Shown here piece by piece: positions 53,366-62,463 of a stretch of 64,000 bases of DNA. Position 1 is the stretch's first letter. Every line of letters starts with the position of its first letter. The position numbers and the translations under genes were made by a program. Below the pieces are notes generated by a model. The model was not told the origin of the DNA, searched no databases, and saw only the letters and a program-made list of their open reading frames with translations. Location of the stretch: NCBI RefSeq assembly GCF_012927105.1, contig NZ_JABBFV010000015.1, positions 1 to 64,000 of the forward strand. Direction: 5' to 3'. Origin of the DNA: Sphingobium psychrophilum. Lineage in GTDB: Bacteria; Pseudomonadota; Alphaproteobacteria; Sphingomonadales; Sphingomonadaceae.

Positions 53366-53704
53366 TTAGAATAGCGCGAGCTGATCCGGGTTTTTCCGCT
53401 GCCGCCGTCGGCGCTGTCCTGAGAATCGCACGATATTTTCATATTGCCGGTCCGTGAAGCTGAGGATGTGGACGTCGCCGCGATCGGGCAGGCTCGACTC
53501 GACTCGCCGCATATAGGTTTCGAACTGTTCCTTGCCGTTGCAGAACCGAGCATAGACCGAAAACTGGCTCTTCTCAAAGCCTTCATCCAGCAGAAATTCG
53601 CGGAATTTCGTGGCCGCGCGGGCCTGTTCCTTGGTGGTCACCGGCAGGTCGAACATGACGAAAATCCACATCAGCCGGTATCCACTCAACTGGCTCGCGC
53701 TCAT
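53366..53704 (-). CDS. cas2: Cas2
   Basis: Small adaptation nuclease-fold protein, 112 aa. It has the beta1 strand with Asp in W-I-F-V-M-F-D-L-P-V and the family stretch F-R-E-F-L-L-D-E-G-F-E-K-S-Q-F-S-V-Y. It bridges two Cas1 dimers during spacer integration. It overlaps the cas1 stop by four bases (ATGA) and ends 25 bp from the palindrome next to the array. Confidence 0.93.
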   Translation of the reverse strand: MSASQLSGYRLMWIFVMFDLPVTTKEQARAATKFREFLLDEGFEKSQFSVYARFCNGKEQFETYMRRVESSLPDRGDVHILSFTDRQYENIVRFSGQRRRRQRKNPDQLALF

Positions 53705-54624
53705 GACAAGAGCGAGTCGAGTCCGGCCAGTTCCAGCGCGGACGGGGGTGTAGGAAGCACGATGTCGGCTGCCTGCCCGCTCTGGAACGCGCGCGCGAGG
53801 CTTTGCGCGGCCCGGTTTGCAGCGCCCGCGACGGTCGTCGTGCCGTCCGCCCCGGGCAGGTCGAGTGCGATCAGTCCGGCAAAGGCGCGCTTGGCTTCCG
53901 GCGTCACGGTATCGGTCCCGCGCGCGACGAGGCGCAGGGCGAGCGCATCAACCAGCGGCCGGAACGGTTCGATCAGGTCGTCGGCCAGGGCGAAGGCATT
54001 GGTCCGGTTGGCATGATGGACGCCGATCGACGGGTGCAGGCCGGATGCGACCACGGCGCGGGCGCACAGCGACCGCAACACCGTATAGCCGTAATTGAGG
54101 AGCGCGTTGATGTCTTCCGCATCCCGATCGCGCCGGAAACCCTCCCCCATCAACAACGGCCAGTACCGCCGCGCCGCCTGCGCCTCGACATTGTCGGGGT
54201 CGCCCGAACCTACACGCCGGGCGAGCAGGTCGAAGGCGGAGGAAGACATGCCGTTGGCATCGAGCACCGCCGCCTGCCAGCGGATCTTGGCGATGACGAT
54301 CCGGCGCCACAATTGTTTGGACAGGGGCTTGCCCGCCTCCCATTGGGCGCGCATCCGGCTATTTTGGGCGTGGTGCCCGTCTAGCGGCAGGCACACCGCG
54401 ACCGGGGCGTGATTGCTGCCGCAGAGCAGCATCACCGCGCCACGCTGGGCCAGTGCGACGATCAGGTTGGTGGACCAGGTGATGCCGTGGGCGTGAACGA
54501 CGACGGCCGCGACATCGTCGAGCGGCACGCGGCCCACTTCCGCGCGATCCTCCGACACGATCATGAAACCGCGATGGGCGGAAAGGTGGCGGCCATCGGT
54601 GGCGATATCGACGATCCGGTCCAT
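53701..54624 (-). CDS. cas1: Cas1 integrase
   Basis: The 307-aa metal-dependent integrase inserts new spacers. Catalytic residues sit in N-V-E-A-Q-A-A-R-R-Y-W (Glu), G-L-H-P-S-I-G-V-H-H (His) and L-A-D-D-L-I-E-P-F-R-P (Asp). The N-terminal beta-sandwich contains D-D-V-A-A-V-V-V-H. Type II lineage. It follows cas9 after 22 bp. Confidence 0.95.
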   Translation of the reverse strand: MDRIVDIATDGRHLSAHRGFMIVSEDRAEVGRVPLDDVAAVVVHAHGITWSTNLIVALAQRGAVMLLCGSNHAPVAVCLPLDGHHAQNSRMRAQWEAGKPLSKQLWRRIVIAKIRWQAAVLDANGMSSSAFDLLARRVGSGDPDNVEAQAARRYWPLLMGEGFRRDRDAEDINALLNYGYTVLRSLCARAVVASGLHPSIGVHHANRTNAFALADDLIEPFRPLVDALALRLVARGTDTVTPEAKRAFAGLIALDLPGADGTTTVAGAANRAAQSLARAFQSGQAADIVLPTPPSALELAGLDSLLS

Positions 54625-54646
54625 CTGCCTCGCCTCCGCTCTCTGG

Positions 54647-57600
54647 TCAGGCCTTCTTGCGCGTTTTGCGGCGAGCCGTGCGGGCGGGGAAGCCGGGGTC
54701 GAGGACGCGGCCTATTTCATCAATGCGCACCTGACGCGCGCGCCATGCCTTGAGCGTATTAGGGGAGGGGTAGCTATATTTGAACGGGTCACCCTTGTCC
54801 GCGTCGCGCGCCTTGAGCGCCCCGCCCTCGTTGGGCGGCGCGACGGCGAATTGTTTTTCGGAGAATTTCACTACCCGAACCAATTCGCGTGCCCCCCCGT
54901 CTCGTTCGACCGCCAGCACATCGTCCCTGTGCAGGCTCAATATCTTGCGCGCGGTCGGATTGGCGACCCGGATCGCAGATTGCCAGCCGGGCTGATGCGC
55001 ATCGAACATGGAGACGACTTCATTCACCCATTTGCCTCCCGGCAATTCCCAAACATCGTACCGATAATTGGAATCGCCCTTATATCCCTTATAGATGCGT
55101 CCATTTCGGTCCTTAATCGGAATGACGGACAGCGGTTCGACGACGCGCACCCGCCGCACGCCGCCAAAGGGGTGCCATTCCAGATCGGGGAAAGCCGCCA
55201 CCGCCTTTTCGAACGCCTTGCCCTCCAAACCGTCGAGATGCTGGTAAAGTGCGGCCTTCAGATCGGCGTCCCGAATGCGATCCAGGTCGGCGAGCTTCTT
55301 GAAACTGGATAGTGGCACGCGGCGCACGACGATGCTGTTACCCTTCGCGTCGGTTTTGCCGGTGAAACCATAGGCGGTGTCATTGTGCAGGCGGCCGGCG
55401 GTTGCGTCCTTGCCTTTGGCCAGTCCGGCTTTCGACGCCGTGCCATGGTCGGTGCGATGGCTGACGGTGATGGCATTGACGGCGGTGCGCAGACTGTCGC
55501 GGAAATTGTCCCAAGGCGGCGGGATTTCGATCCGTTCGCGCCCGTCCACACCTTCCTGCCCCGATACGCGCGCAATCTCATTGAGCATCTTGCGATCAAC
55601 GATCGCCACGACCACGGCATCGATGGCATGGTGGCGATGGTCTTTGCGGTTTTTGGCCTGATCCGCGCCGAGATTATGATCTCCAAGCAGGCCGTTGAGG
55701 CCCAGCTTGCGCCGCACCATCTCGGTCAGCCGCCCCGGCGAAACCCAGATATGGCCGCTGCCCTCGCCCTTTCCGGGGTACAACGTCGCCAAATATTCGC
55801 GCGACAATCGGGCGAGATATTGGGTATCAACCAAATGGCGCGCCTGAAAGCCGCTCTCATCCTTGAACTTCTCCATCGCGTCCGGCTCAAAGCGCCAGCG
55901 CTTGTTACGCGGCAATTGCGCAGCGCGAGCGGCGATCTCTTCCCAACGCGCGGTATGGCCCCACGCCTCATAGGGGGACCGTTTGCATTTCTCCCGATTG
56001 GACTCGCGCATGCAGACTATCTTGTTGCCGTTGCTGTCGTCCAAGGTAGCCGTGAAGGGCAGGATATGATCCACCTCGACCGCGACTGAAAACAGCATGT
56101 CGATCGAAATCTGAGTGCCCGTATAGATGCACCGTCGGTCCAGCACATTGGCGGGATTGAGTTCTTCCCATAATTTGAGTAGCGCACGATTGGTGCCGGT
56201 ATCGGACTTGCCGATGGCAAGTAATTTATCCGACCGCTTTTCGGCGGCCAGTCGGTTGTCATTATTCTCCTTGTTAATCCGCTTCTTGTCGTCGTCGGTC
56301 AGCTTGAGTTCGCGCGCCAGTTCGATCGCGATTTCGGCGGGCGGACCATAGGCGCGGATCAGCGTGTTGACGATGCGGCGCAGCTGATTGAGTCCGATAT
56401 GGACGGTGGGATTCGTCAGGCGACCGACCCGCATCTCATCCGAATGGGATGGATCTCCGGTGCCCGGCATGATGTGTCGCTCCAGCGCCACGCCATAATA
56501 AGGGAGTTGCGGGCACCCTTCTTTATCCTCGAAAATTTCGCCGGTGCGCCGGTCGCTATGATGGCCAAGGTCCGCCGCGATCACGGCGTCGCTATAGACG
56601 AGCACGCGCCCGTCCTTTTCGCCATCTCGCAGCGCATCGATCAGCCGCCGGGTCGCGACCTCGCCGAAACGGCCATAGCCCGGCGGCAAAGGCGCATTGG
56701 CGACGGCGCGGGCCTGTTCCGGGGTCAGCGCATAGGTGTCACCCAGCCATGCGCGAAAAGCGGCATCCTGCGCATCGCTTTCGACATCTCCCAGTCGCGC
56801 GATGATATCCCATTGGTCTTCGATCGACAGATGGACCCAGCGATTGTCGAAGCGCGTCTTGGCACCCATTGCCGCCGCGACCTCATCCCCTTTCAGGTCG
56901 GTGCGGTTCTCGCTTTCCTTGTTGAAGCGAGCATCGGGATCCAGTTTGAGCGTCTTGCGCAAGCTTGTGAAACTTACCTTGCCCTTGTCCTTGAGCTTCA
57001 GGAACAGCGTGTCGCGTTCCTCGCGCGTCAGCCGCTGCGCGACTTCGCCGGGCCGCACGATCATCAGGGCGTTGAGTTCCTCCAAAAGGCGGCGGCGCTG
57101 GAATAACGGATGCGCCTTGGGCAAGCGCGGATGGCCCCCGATCAGCGTGCACATGCCGATTTGCGGGGCCTTCAATGGCCGCTGGTAAAAGATGATCTCA
57201 CGCAGCCGGTCATGGGCGTCATTGGTCAGCACGTCAGGGTGATGCGGCGCCTGCGCTCCCCAGATGGCGTCGAACTCTTCCTCCATCAGGTCGCGACCGG
57301 GATAGAAGTCATAGCCGCGCTCTTTTCCTGCTTCATCCTTTTCGGTGTCCAAGCGGGTACGAACGCGCGGGATTTTATTGGCATCCACGGCTCCGATGCG
57401 GCGCATGTGCATCCATTTGCCATAGGTCCAGCTGCCCGGTTCGGCACCGGCCTCCTGCTCATCCTCGGCGATCGCCTCGCGCGTACGGTCGATGCCCTCC
57501 ACAATCTTGCCTGGATCGTCATCCGCCTTGCGGTCGGCCTTGCGGTTCGACTTGAAGCCGCGCCGCTGGTTGAGGTGGAAGAGCGCGCGGCCCAGTTCCG

Positions 57601-57964
57601 GCAGCGTCAACACCTCGTCCAGCGCGCGTGCGCGCACAGCATAGGGATCGATCGCGGCCATCGCCTTGCGCGCCGCCTCATCGGCCGGAAACAGCCCGTC
57701 GGCGATCAGATATTTGATTAGTGCCCTTTGCCGTTGCTGGAACCGGTCCCGCCTCCGCCGCATCGCTCGTGCGTCACGCCGGTCCACAGCAAGTGAAGCG
57801 CCGGACTTGGGATCACGGCCGTCACTGAAAATGCGGGAGCCGGCGGCGAGGATGCCGATCGGCTCGTATCGATCATCGATCTTCTGCAATTCGATTGCTG
57901 CCCAACCTAACGAATTTGCGCCAAGGTCGGCACCCAGGCGCCAGATTCGGCTTTTCTTTTCCAC
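54647..57964 (-). CDS. cas9: Cas9, type II-C RNA-guided nuclease
   Basis: The product is 1105 aa with a GTG start (GAGGGA 7 bases upstream). It has RuvC-I with D13 (G-A-D-L-G-A-N-S), an Arg-rich bridge helix (about residues 57-85), REC lobe, RuvC-II with E548 (I-A-I-E-L-A-R-E), HNH with H633 (V-D-H-I-L-P-F) and RuvC-III with H778-H779 and D782 (H-H-A-I-D-A). All nuclease residues are present, so both DNA strands should be cut. The short length and lack of csn2 or cas4 place it in II-C. It is the first gene of cas9-cas1-cas2; tracrRNA lies upstream on the other strand. Confidence 0.96.
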   Translation of the reverse strand: MEKKSRIWRLGADLGANSLGWAAIELQKIDDRYEPIGILAAGSRIFSDGRDPKSGASLAVDRRDARAMRRRRDRFQQRQRALIKYLIADGLFPADEAARKAMAAIDPYAVRARALDEVLTLPELGRALFHLNQRRGFKSNRKADRKADDDPGKIVEGIDRTREAIAEDEQEAGAEPGSWTYGKWMHMRRIGAVDANKIPRVRTRLDTEKDEAGKERGYDFYPGRDLMEEEFDAIWGAQAPHHPDVLTNDAHDRLREIIFYQRPLKAPQIGMCTLIGGHPRLPKAHPLFQRRRLLEELNALMIVRPGEVAQRLTREERDTLFLKLKDKGKVSFTSLRKTLKLDPDARFNKESENRTDLKGDEVAAAMGAKTRFDNRWVHLSIEDQWDIIARLGDVESDAQDAAFRAWLGDTYALTPEQARAVANAPLPPGYGRFGEVATRRLIDALRDGEKDGRVLVYSDAVIAADLGHHSDRRTGEIFEDKEGCPQLPYYGVALERHIMPGTGDPSHSDEMRVGRLTNPTVHIGLNQLRRIVNTLIRAYGPPAEIAIELARELKLTDDDKKRINKENNDNRLAAEKRSDKLLAIGKSDTGTNRALLKLWEELNPANVLDRRCIYTGTQISIDMLFSVAVEVDHILPFTATLDDSNGNKIVCMRESNREKCKRSPYEAWGHTARWEEIAARAAQLPRNKRWRFEPDAMEKFKDESGFQARHLVDTQYLARLSREYLATLYPGKGEGSGHIWVSPGRLTEMVRRKLGLNGLLGDHNLGADQAKNRKDHRHHAIDAVVVAIVDRKMLNEIARVSGQEGVDGRERIEIPPPWDNFRDSLRTAVNAITVSHRTDHGTASKAGLAKGKDATAGRLHNDTAYGFTGKTDAKGNSIVVRRVPLSSFKKLADLDRIRDADLKAALYQHLDGLEGKAFEKAVAAFPDLEWHPFGGVRRVRVVEPLSVIPIKDRNGRIYKGYKGDSNYRYDVWELPGGKWVNEVVSMFDAHQPGWQSAIRVANPTARKILSLHRDDVLAVERDGGARELVRVVKFSEKQFAVAPPNEGGALKARDADKGDPFKYSYPSPNTLKAWRARQVRIDEIGRVLDPGFPARTARRKTRKKA

Positions 57965-58097
57965 CCGCTTTCCCTCATCCGATACAAGAGTTTAAATGGG
58001 GCAGGCTCTTTCATTTTGGTCAAGTTTAATCGCGACCGAAATGAGTCACCGGTCGCAGCAGGCCTTGACCAAGTCGTTGCAATCGGTCATCGTCGTC

Positions 58098-58176
58098 ACT
58101 CAGAGATCGCGGTCTGGCAGTTAACAAGTGTCAGTACGCACCAGATAAGGGCGACGCTCCGGCGTCGCCTTTTTTG
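58098..58176 (+). ncRNA. tracrRNA
   Basis: The anti-repeat at 58099-58125 pairs with the first 26 bases of the repeat: 16 contiguous Watson-Crick pairs (CTCAGAGATCGCGGTC), then G-U wobbles, one mismatch and a bulge. It is followed by a short linker and the terminator hairpin GGCGACGC-TCCG-GCGTCGCC with six T (58150-58175). TTGACC at about 58066 with a 17-bp spacer to CATCGT is a possible weak promoter. Divergent from cas9. The 5' end is approximate. Confidence 0.88.
58150..58175 (+). terminator. Intrinsic terminator of tracrRNA
   Basis: Perfect 8-bp GC stem (58150-58157 with 58162-58169), TCCG loop, then six T. Confidence 0.9.
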
Positions 58177-58177
58177 T

Positions 58178-58549
58178 GTTTGCGCAATCGGACAAGTCTC
58201 CGGGCAATCTCGCAGTTCTGGCCTTCGTGTTTTGCCGATAGCCTGCCGATAGACATGGTATCGATAGTGTGACCGGTGATTGGCGCGATCACCCTGGTCT
58301 AATCCATGCAGCGGGCCGACGCCGATGAAACCCATCGCCTATTAAAGTTGTGGTCATTCATTCAGTTTTCGGGACAGTTATGACGAAAATGATTGCCATA
58401 ATTCCCAAAAACACGATGTTTTATCGAAAAATGCGACAAAAAGATAATGACGTATTTACCGATTGACGCTGCTGCCAGCATGTAGTTACGTATCGATAAT
58501 ACGCAAAAATATACGAAGATGATGATGCGGCTAACGGAGAGGACCAGGA
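58178..58549. promoter_or_regulatory. Intergenic region upstream of the P450 operon with CGTAT-N5-ATACG dyad
   Basis: No gene is seen in this 372-bp stretch. Its right half is AT-rich and probably carries the operon promoter. A dyad CGTAT-CGATA-ATACG lies at 58489-58503, 46 bp before the P450 ATG, and may be an operator. A ribosome site GAGAGGA precedes the start by about 9 bases. Confidence 0.45.
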
Positions 58550-59848
58550 ATGATCGCATCGGCATCGGACATTCGTCCGTTCATCCCTGACGATGTCGCG
58601 AAGATCGTGCTCTCGCCCAAGTCCTATGCCGACGATGCCGTCATTTATGGCGCGTTCAAGTGGCTGCGCGAGAATATGCCGCTGGGCGTCGCACAAGTTC
58701 CCGGTTTCGATCCGATCTGGATCGTCACCAAACATGCCGACATCAAGGAAGTCGAGCGCAACGGCAAGCTATACCATAATGCCGACCATAACCCGATCCT
58801 GAACGACCAGGCGTCCGACGCTTTCACGCGGGACATCAATGACGGGTCACTGCGTATCATCTCCTCGCTTACCTTCATGGACCCGCCTGAACATGCGGCC
58901 TATCGATCGGTGACGTCCAACTGGTTCCTTCCGGGCAAGATCGGCAAGCTGGAGGAACAGATTCGGGCGCTGGCGAAGAAGTCGGTCGAGCATCTGCTCA
59001 GCTTCGACGGTGAATGCGATTTCGTGCGCGACTTCGCGCTGCATTACCCTCTTCGCGTCATCATGACGCTGTTCGGCGTGCCGGCCGAGGATGAACCGCG
59101 CATGTTGAAGCTGACGCAGGAATTTTTCGGCGTCCACGATCCAGAGGAACAGCGGCCCGAAATGGTCGCCGACCCGGTGGCGGGCGCCAAGATGTGGGCG
59201 GCTGCATTGGAGGATTTCTATCGCTATTTCGACGATCTGAGCGCGAGGCGTAAGGACGTACCGACAGACGATCTGCTGTCACTGATCGCCAATTCGCGAG
59301 TCAACGGCCTGCCCATCCCGCGCGACGAAGCCAATGGCTATTACGTCGCGATCGCGACCGCCGGGCACGACACGACATCCTCGTCCACGGCGGGCGGCCT
59401 GCACGGCATGATGCTGTACCCGGAAAACTGGGCGAAGGTGAAGGCCGATCCGGGGCTGATTCCCGGCCTGGTGGACGAAGCGATCCGCTGGACCAGTCCG
59501 GTCAAGCATTTCATGCGCAACGCGACCGCCGATACGGTACTGCGCGGCCAGACCATCCAGGCAATGGACCGGCTGATGATGTGCTATCCGTCCGGTTGCC
59601 GGGACGAGGACGTGTTCGCCGATCCCGACCGCTTCGACATCACCCGTTCGCCCAACCCGCACATCGCCTTCGGCTTCGGGCCGCATATGTGCCTGGGTCA
59701 GCATCTCGCCAAGCTGGAGATGCGGGTGCTGTTCGAGGAGTTGCTGCCACATCTGAAGTCAGTCGAACTGGCCGGGACACCGCGCATGGTCGAAACCAAT
59801 TTCGTCGGCGGCTACAAGACGCTGCCGATCCGTTTCACGCGGTGTTGA
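58550..59848 (+). CDS. Cytochrome P450
   Basis: Soluble bacterial-type monooxygenase of 432 aa. I-helix A-G-H-D-T-T-S with the acid-Thr pair, ExxR in D-E-A-I-R-W, heme loop F-G-F-G-P-H-M-C-L-G-Q-H. The S-L-T-F-M-D-P-P-E-H substrate-side region resembles P450s that hydroxylate steroids, terpenoids or fatty chains; the substrate is not determined. It has no ferredoxin or reductase partner nearby. First gene of a five-gene run. Confidence 0.92.
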   Translation: MIASASDIRPFIPDDVAKIVLSPKSYADDAVIYGAFKWLRENMPLGVAQVPGFDPIWIVTKHADIKEVERNGKLYHNADHNPILNDQASDAFTRDINDGSLRIISSLTFMDPPEHAAYRSVTSNWFLPGKIGKLEEQIRALAKKSVEHLLSFDGECDFVRDFALHYPLRVIMTLFGVPAEDEPRMLKLTQEFFGVHDPEEQRPEMVADPVAGAKMWAAALEDFYRYFDDLSARRKDVPTDDLLSLIANSRVNGLPIPRDEANGYYVAIATAGHDTTSSSTAGGLHGMMLYPENWAKVKADPGLIPGLVDEAIRWTSPVKHFMRNATADTVLRGQTIQAMDRLMMCYPSGCRDEDVFADPDRFDITRSPNPHIAFGFGPHMCLGQHLAKLEMRVLFEELLPHLKSVELAGTPRMVETNFVGGYKTLPIRFTRC

Positions 59849-59974
59849 CGCGGATGCCGCGCACCTCTTCCCCATCCAACCGGACCCAGTCCATGAGCCC
59901 ATATCGAGCCCCCCTTTGAAGTCGCGTCTGCAATGGCGGCTGCGGCTCTGCCTTTCCCCTTTCGGAGATCCTGT

Positions 59975-61483
59975 ATGAATGCTTCCGCTACCATTGCCGC
60001 CGCTCTCCATGGCGAGGCTGGCCACGAAGTCCGTCTGCCGCCGCAAAAGATGCTGATCGGCGGGTCGTGGGACGGGGCCGGAGACGGTCGCACCATCGAT
60101 GTGGAAGACCCGGCGACGGGACAGGTGTTCGCCAGCGTTCCGGCGGGCAGCGCAGCGGATGTGGACCGGGCCGTGACCAAGGCGCGCGCCGCGTTCGAGT
60201 CCGCCGCATGGGCGCGGATGCGGCCGCTCGACCGCGGCAAGATCATTGAGGCGATCGCGCGCAAGATTGAGGATAATGCCCAGGAACTCGCGCTGCTGGA
60301 AAGCTATGACAATGGCAAGGCAGTGCATCATGCGCTGGCGGTGGATGTACCTGCTGCCGTCGATATTTTCCGCTACATGGCCGGCTGGGCGTCGAAAATC
60401 TATGGTCAGGTGAACCCGATTTCGGGGGATGGCCGCCAATATCACAGCTATTCGGTGCGCGAACCGATCGGCGTCGTCGGCCAGATCGTGCCGTGGAATT
60501 ATCCGCTGGCCATGGCGGCGTGGAAGATCGCGTCGGCGCTGGCGGCGGGCTGCACCATCGTCCTCAAACCCTCGGAAGTCACGCCGTTGACTGCGCTGCG
60601 CCTCGCCGAACTGGCGCTGGAGGCGGGGTTGCCCGAAGGCGTGCTGAACATCGTCACCGGCTATGGCCATGAAGCGGGGCAGGCGCTGGTCGAACATCCC
60701 GGTATCGACAAGATCGCCTTCACTGGATCGACCCGTGTTGGAAAGCAGATCGTCCAGACCGCGGCAAAGGATCTGAAGCGCGTGACGCTGGAACTGGGTG
60801 GCAAGTCGCCCTCGCTGATCTTCGCCGACGCCGATCTCGACAAGGCGGCGATCGGTGCGGCGCTCGCCATCTTCTTCAACAGCGGGCAGGTATGCCTTGC
60901 CGCCTCACGCCTCTATGTCGAACGCTCGGTATTCGACAAGGTCGTGGATGGCGTCGCGCAGGTGGCCAAGAGCTTCAAGCTCGGCCATGGCCGCGATCCC
61001 GACACGATGCTGGGGCCGTTGGTGTCGAAGGTGCAGCAGGGCCGCGTGCTGGACTTCATCGCACAGGGCAAGGCGAGCGGCGCGGACCTTGTCACCGGCG
61101 GCGGGACGGGGGACCGGGACGGCTATTTCGTCGAACCGACCATCTTCGCCAATCCCGATGCCGACGCCAGCATCGTGCGGGAGGAGATTTTCGGCCCGGT
61201 GCTGGTGGCGACCCCGTTCGACGATGTGGACGATGTAATCCGGCAAGCCAACGATACCCGTTATGGCCTGGCCGCCAATATCTGGACCCGCGACCTGTCG
61301 CGCGCTCACCTGACCGCGCGCAAGCTGCAAGCCGGGACGGTGTGGATCAATACCCACGGCATGAACGATCCGTCCGCGCCCTTTGGCGGCGTGAAGGAAT
61401 CCGGCTGGGGGCGCGAAGTCGGTGAAGAGGGTGTGTTGCACTATACCGAAACGAAGACGGTGACGGCGCTGCTGGACGATTGA
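59975..61483 (+). CDS. NAD-dependent aldehyde dehydrogenase
   Basis: The 502-aa enzyme starts at ATG 59975 with CGGAG upstream. It has P-W-N-Y-P-L-A-M, F-T-G-S-T-R-V-G, Glu in L-E-L-G-G-K-S-P, and the catalytic Cys in N-S-G-Q-V-C-L-A-A. It would oxidise an aldehyde made from the P450 product. The 126-bp gap after the P450 gene has no terminator, so cotranscription is likely. Confidence 0.9.
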   Translation: MNASATIAAALHGEAGHEVRLPPQKMLIGGSWDGAGDGRTIDVEDPATGQVFASVPAGSAADVDRAVTKARAAFESAAWARMRPLDRGKIIEAIARKIEDNAQELALLESYDNGKAVHHALAVDVPAAVDIFRYMAGWASKIYGQVNPISGDGRQYHSYSVREPIGVVGQIVPWNYPLAMAAWKIASALAAGCTIVLKPSEVTPLTALRLAELALEAGLPEGVLNIVTGYGHEAGQALVEHPGIDKIAFTGSTRVGKQIVQTAAKDLKRVTLELGGKSPSLIFADADLDKAAIGAALAIFFNSGQVCLAASRLYVERSVFDKVVDGVAQVAKSFKLGHGRDPDTMLGPLVSKVQQGRVLDFIAQGKASGADLVTGGGTGDRDGYFVEPTIFANPDADASIVREEIFGPVLVATPFDDVDDVIRQANDTRYGLAANIWTRDLSRAHLTARKLQAGTVWINTHGMNDPSAPFGGVKESGWGREVGEEGVLHYTETKTVTALLDD

Positions 61484-61514
61484 GGCCAATAAAAACAAGA
61501 ATCGAGGAGGGAAG

Positions 61515-62462
61515 ATGGCAATGGAAAGGATGCGCATGACGGCACTCACCACAGCCTACATGACCGAAAATTGCGAGCGCCATATTCCCAATCCGGCCAT
61601 CCCCAAATGGAACCAGAGCTACTATTTCAACTTCTATGACCGGCAGGCGAAACTGGGCGGCTTCATCCGCTTCGGTTTCATGGAGAATGTCGGCGAAACC
61701 AATGGCTTCGCGATCTTCTTCATGGACGGAAAGCCGCTGTTCACCCGCGTCAACATGAACCTTCCCTACACCCAGGATCGTCCCGACGGTGGGGTGACCG
61801 TCGCGGGTGTGCGCCTTGAGGCGGTGCGGCCGTTACAGACGTGCCGGATTACCATCGATACCGAGGATTTTGGCGTCGACCTCAGCTGGGATCAGCGCTT
61901 TGCGATGGGCGACAGCATCGTTCCGGGCAATCAGGACGATGCGATCGCGCGGGAACTGGCCTATATCCATCTGGAGGGCGCGTGCGACGTCACCGGCACG
62001 GTGCGCCTGCGCACTGGACAGACCATCGCGATCAAGGACGCGGGTTTTCGCGACGTCAGCTGCGGTCCGCGCAACTGGGCGGGGGTTCAGCATTATCGGC
62101 TGGCATGGCCGATCTTCGACAATGGCATGTCCTGCGTGGCGGTCCACGCCATCACCGAACAGGGCGAGGGCTATCAGAAAATCCTGCACGACGGGAAGCG
62201 TTGGCATCATATCGGTCGGGTCGAAGAAGTCATCGATTATGAAGCCGACGAAATGGGCTTCCGCCATGTCCATTGGAAGGTGTGGGACGAGGATGATCGC
62301 TTGTGGGAATTTACCGCCAAGCCGTTGTTCCGCTGGCAATTCCCCTTCGACAGTTTCGTGATGGTCGAACAGATGATGGAATATCGTCTGAGCGACGGGA
62401 CGATTGGCTATGGCATGGGTGAAGGCGGTTTCCGCTTCCCCTGGGAAGGCAATGGCAATTGA
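61515..62462 (+). CDS. DUF7065/DUF7064-like beta-rich protein
   Basis: The 315-aa protein has GAGGAGGG upstream. It is soluble, rich in Trp, Tyr and beta strands (W-N-Q-S-Y-Y-F-N-F-Y-D, R-D-V-S-C-G-P-R-N-W, H-V-H-W-K-V-W-D-E-D), the pattern of AttH-/lipocalin-like proteins often encoded beside acyl-CoA and phosphotransferase genes in actinobacterial and sphingomonad steroid or terpenoid clusters. Catalytic role unknown. Confidence 0.6.
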   Translation: MAMERMRMTALTTAYMTENCERHIPNPAIPKWNQSYYFNFYDRQAKLGGFIRFGFMENVGETNGFAIFFMDGKPLFTRVNMNLPYTQDRPDGGVTVAGVRLEAVRPLQTCRITIDTEDFGVDLSWDQRFAMGDSIVPGNQDDAIARELAYIHLEGACDVTGTVRLRTGQTIAIKDAGFRDVSCGPRNWAGVQHYRLAWPIFDNGMSCVAVHAITEQGEGYQKILHDGKRWHHIGRVEEVIDYEADEMGFRHVHWKVWDEDDRLWEFTAKPLFRWQFPFDSFVMVEQMMEYRLSDGTIGYGMGEGGFRFPWEGNGN

Positions 62463-62463
62463 C

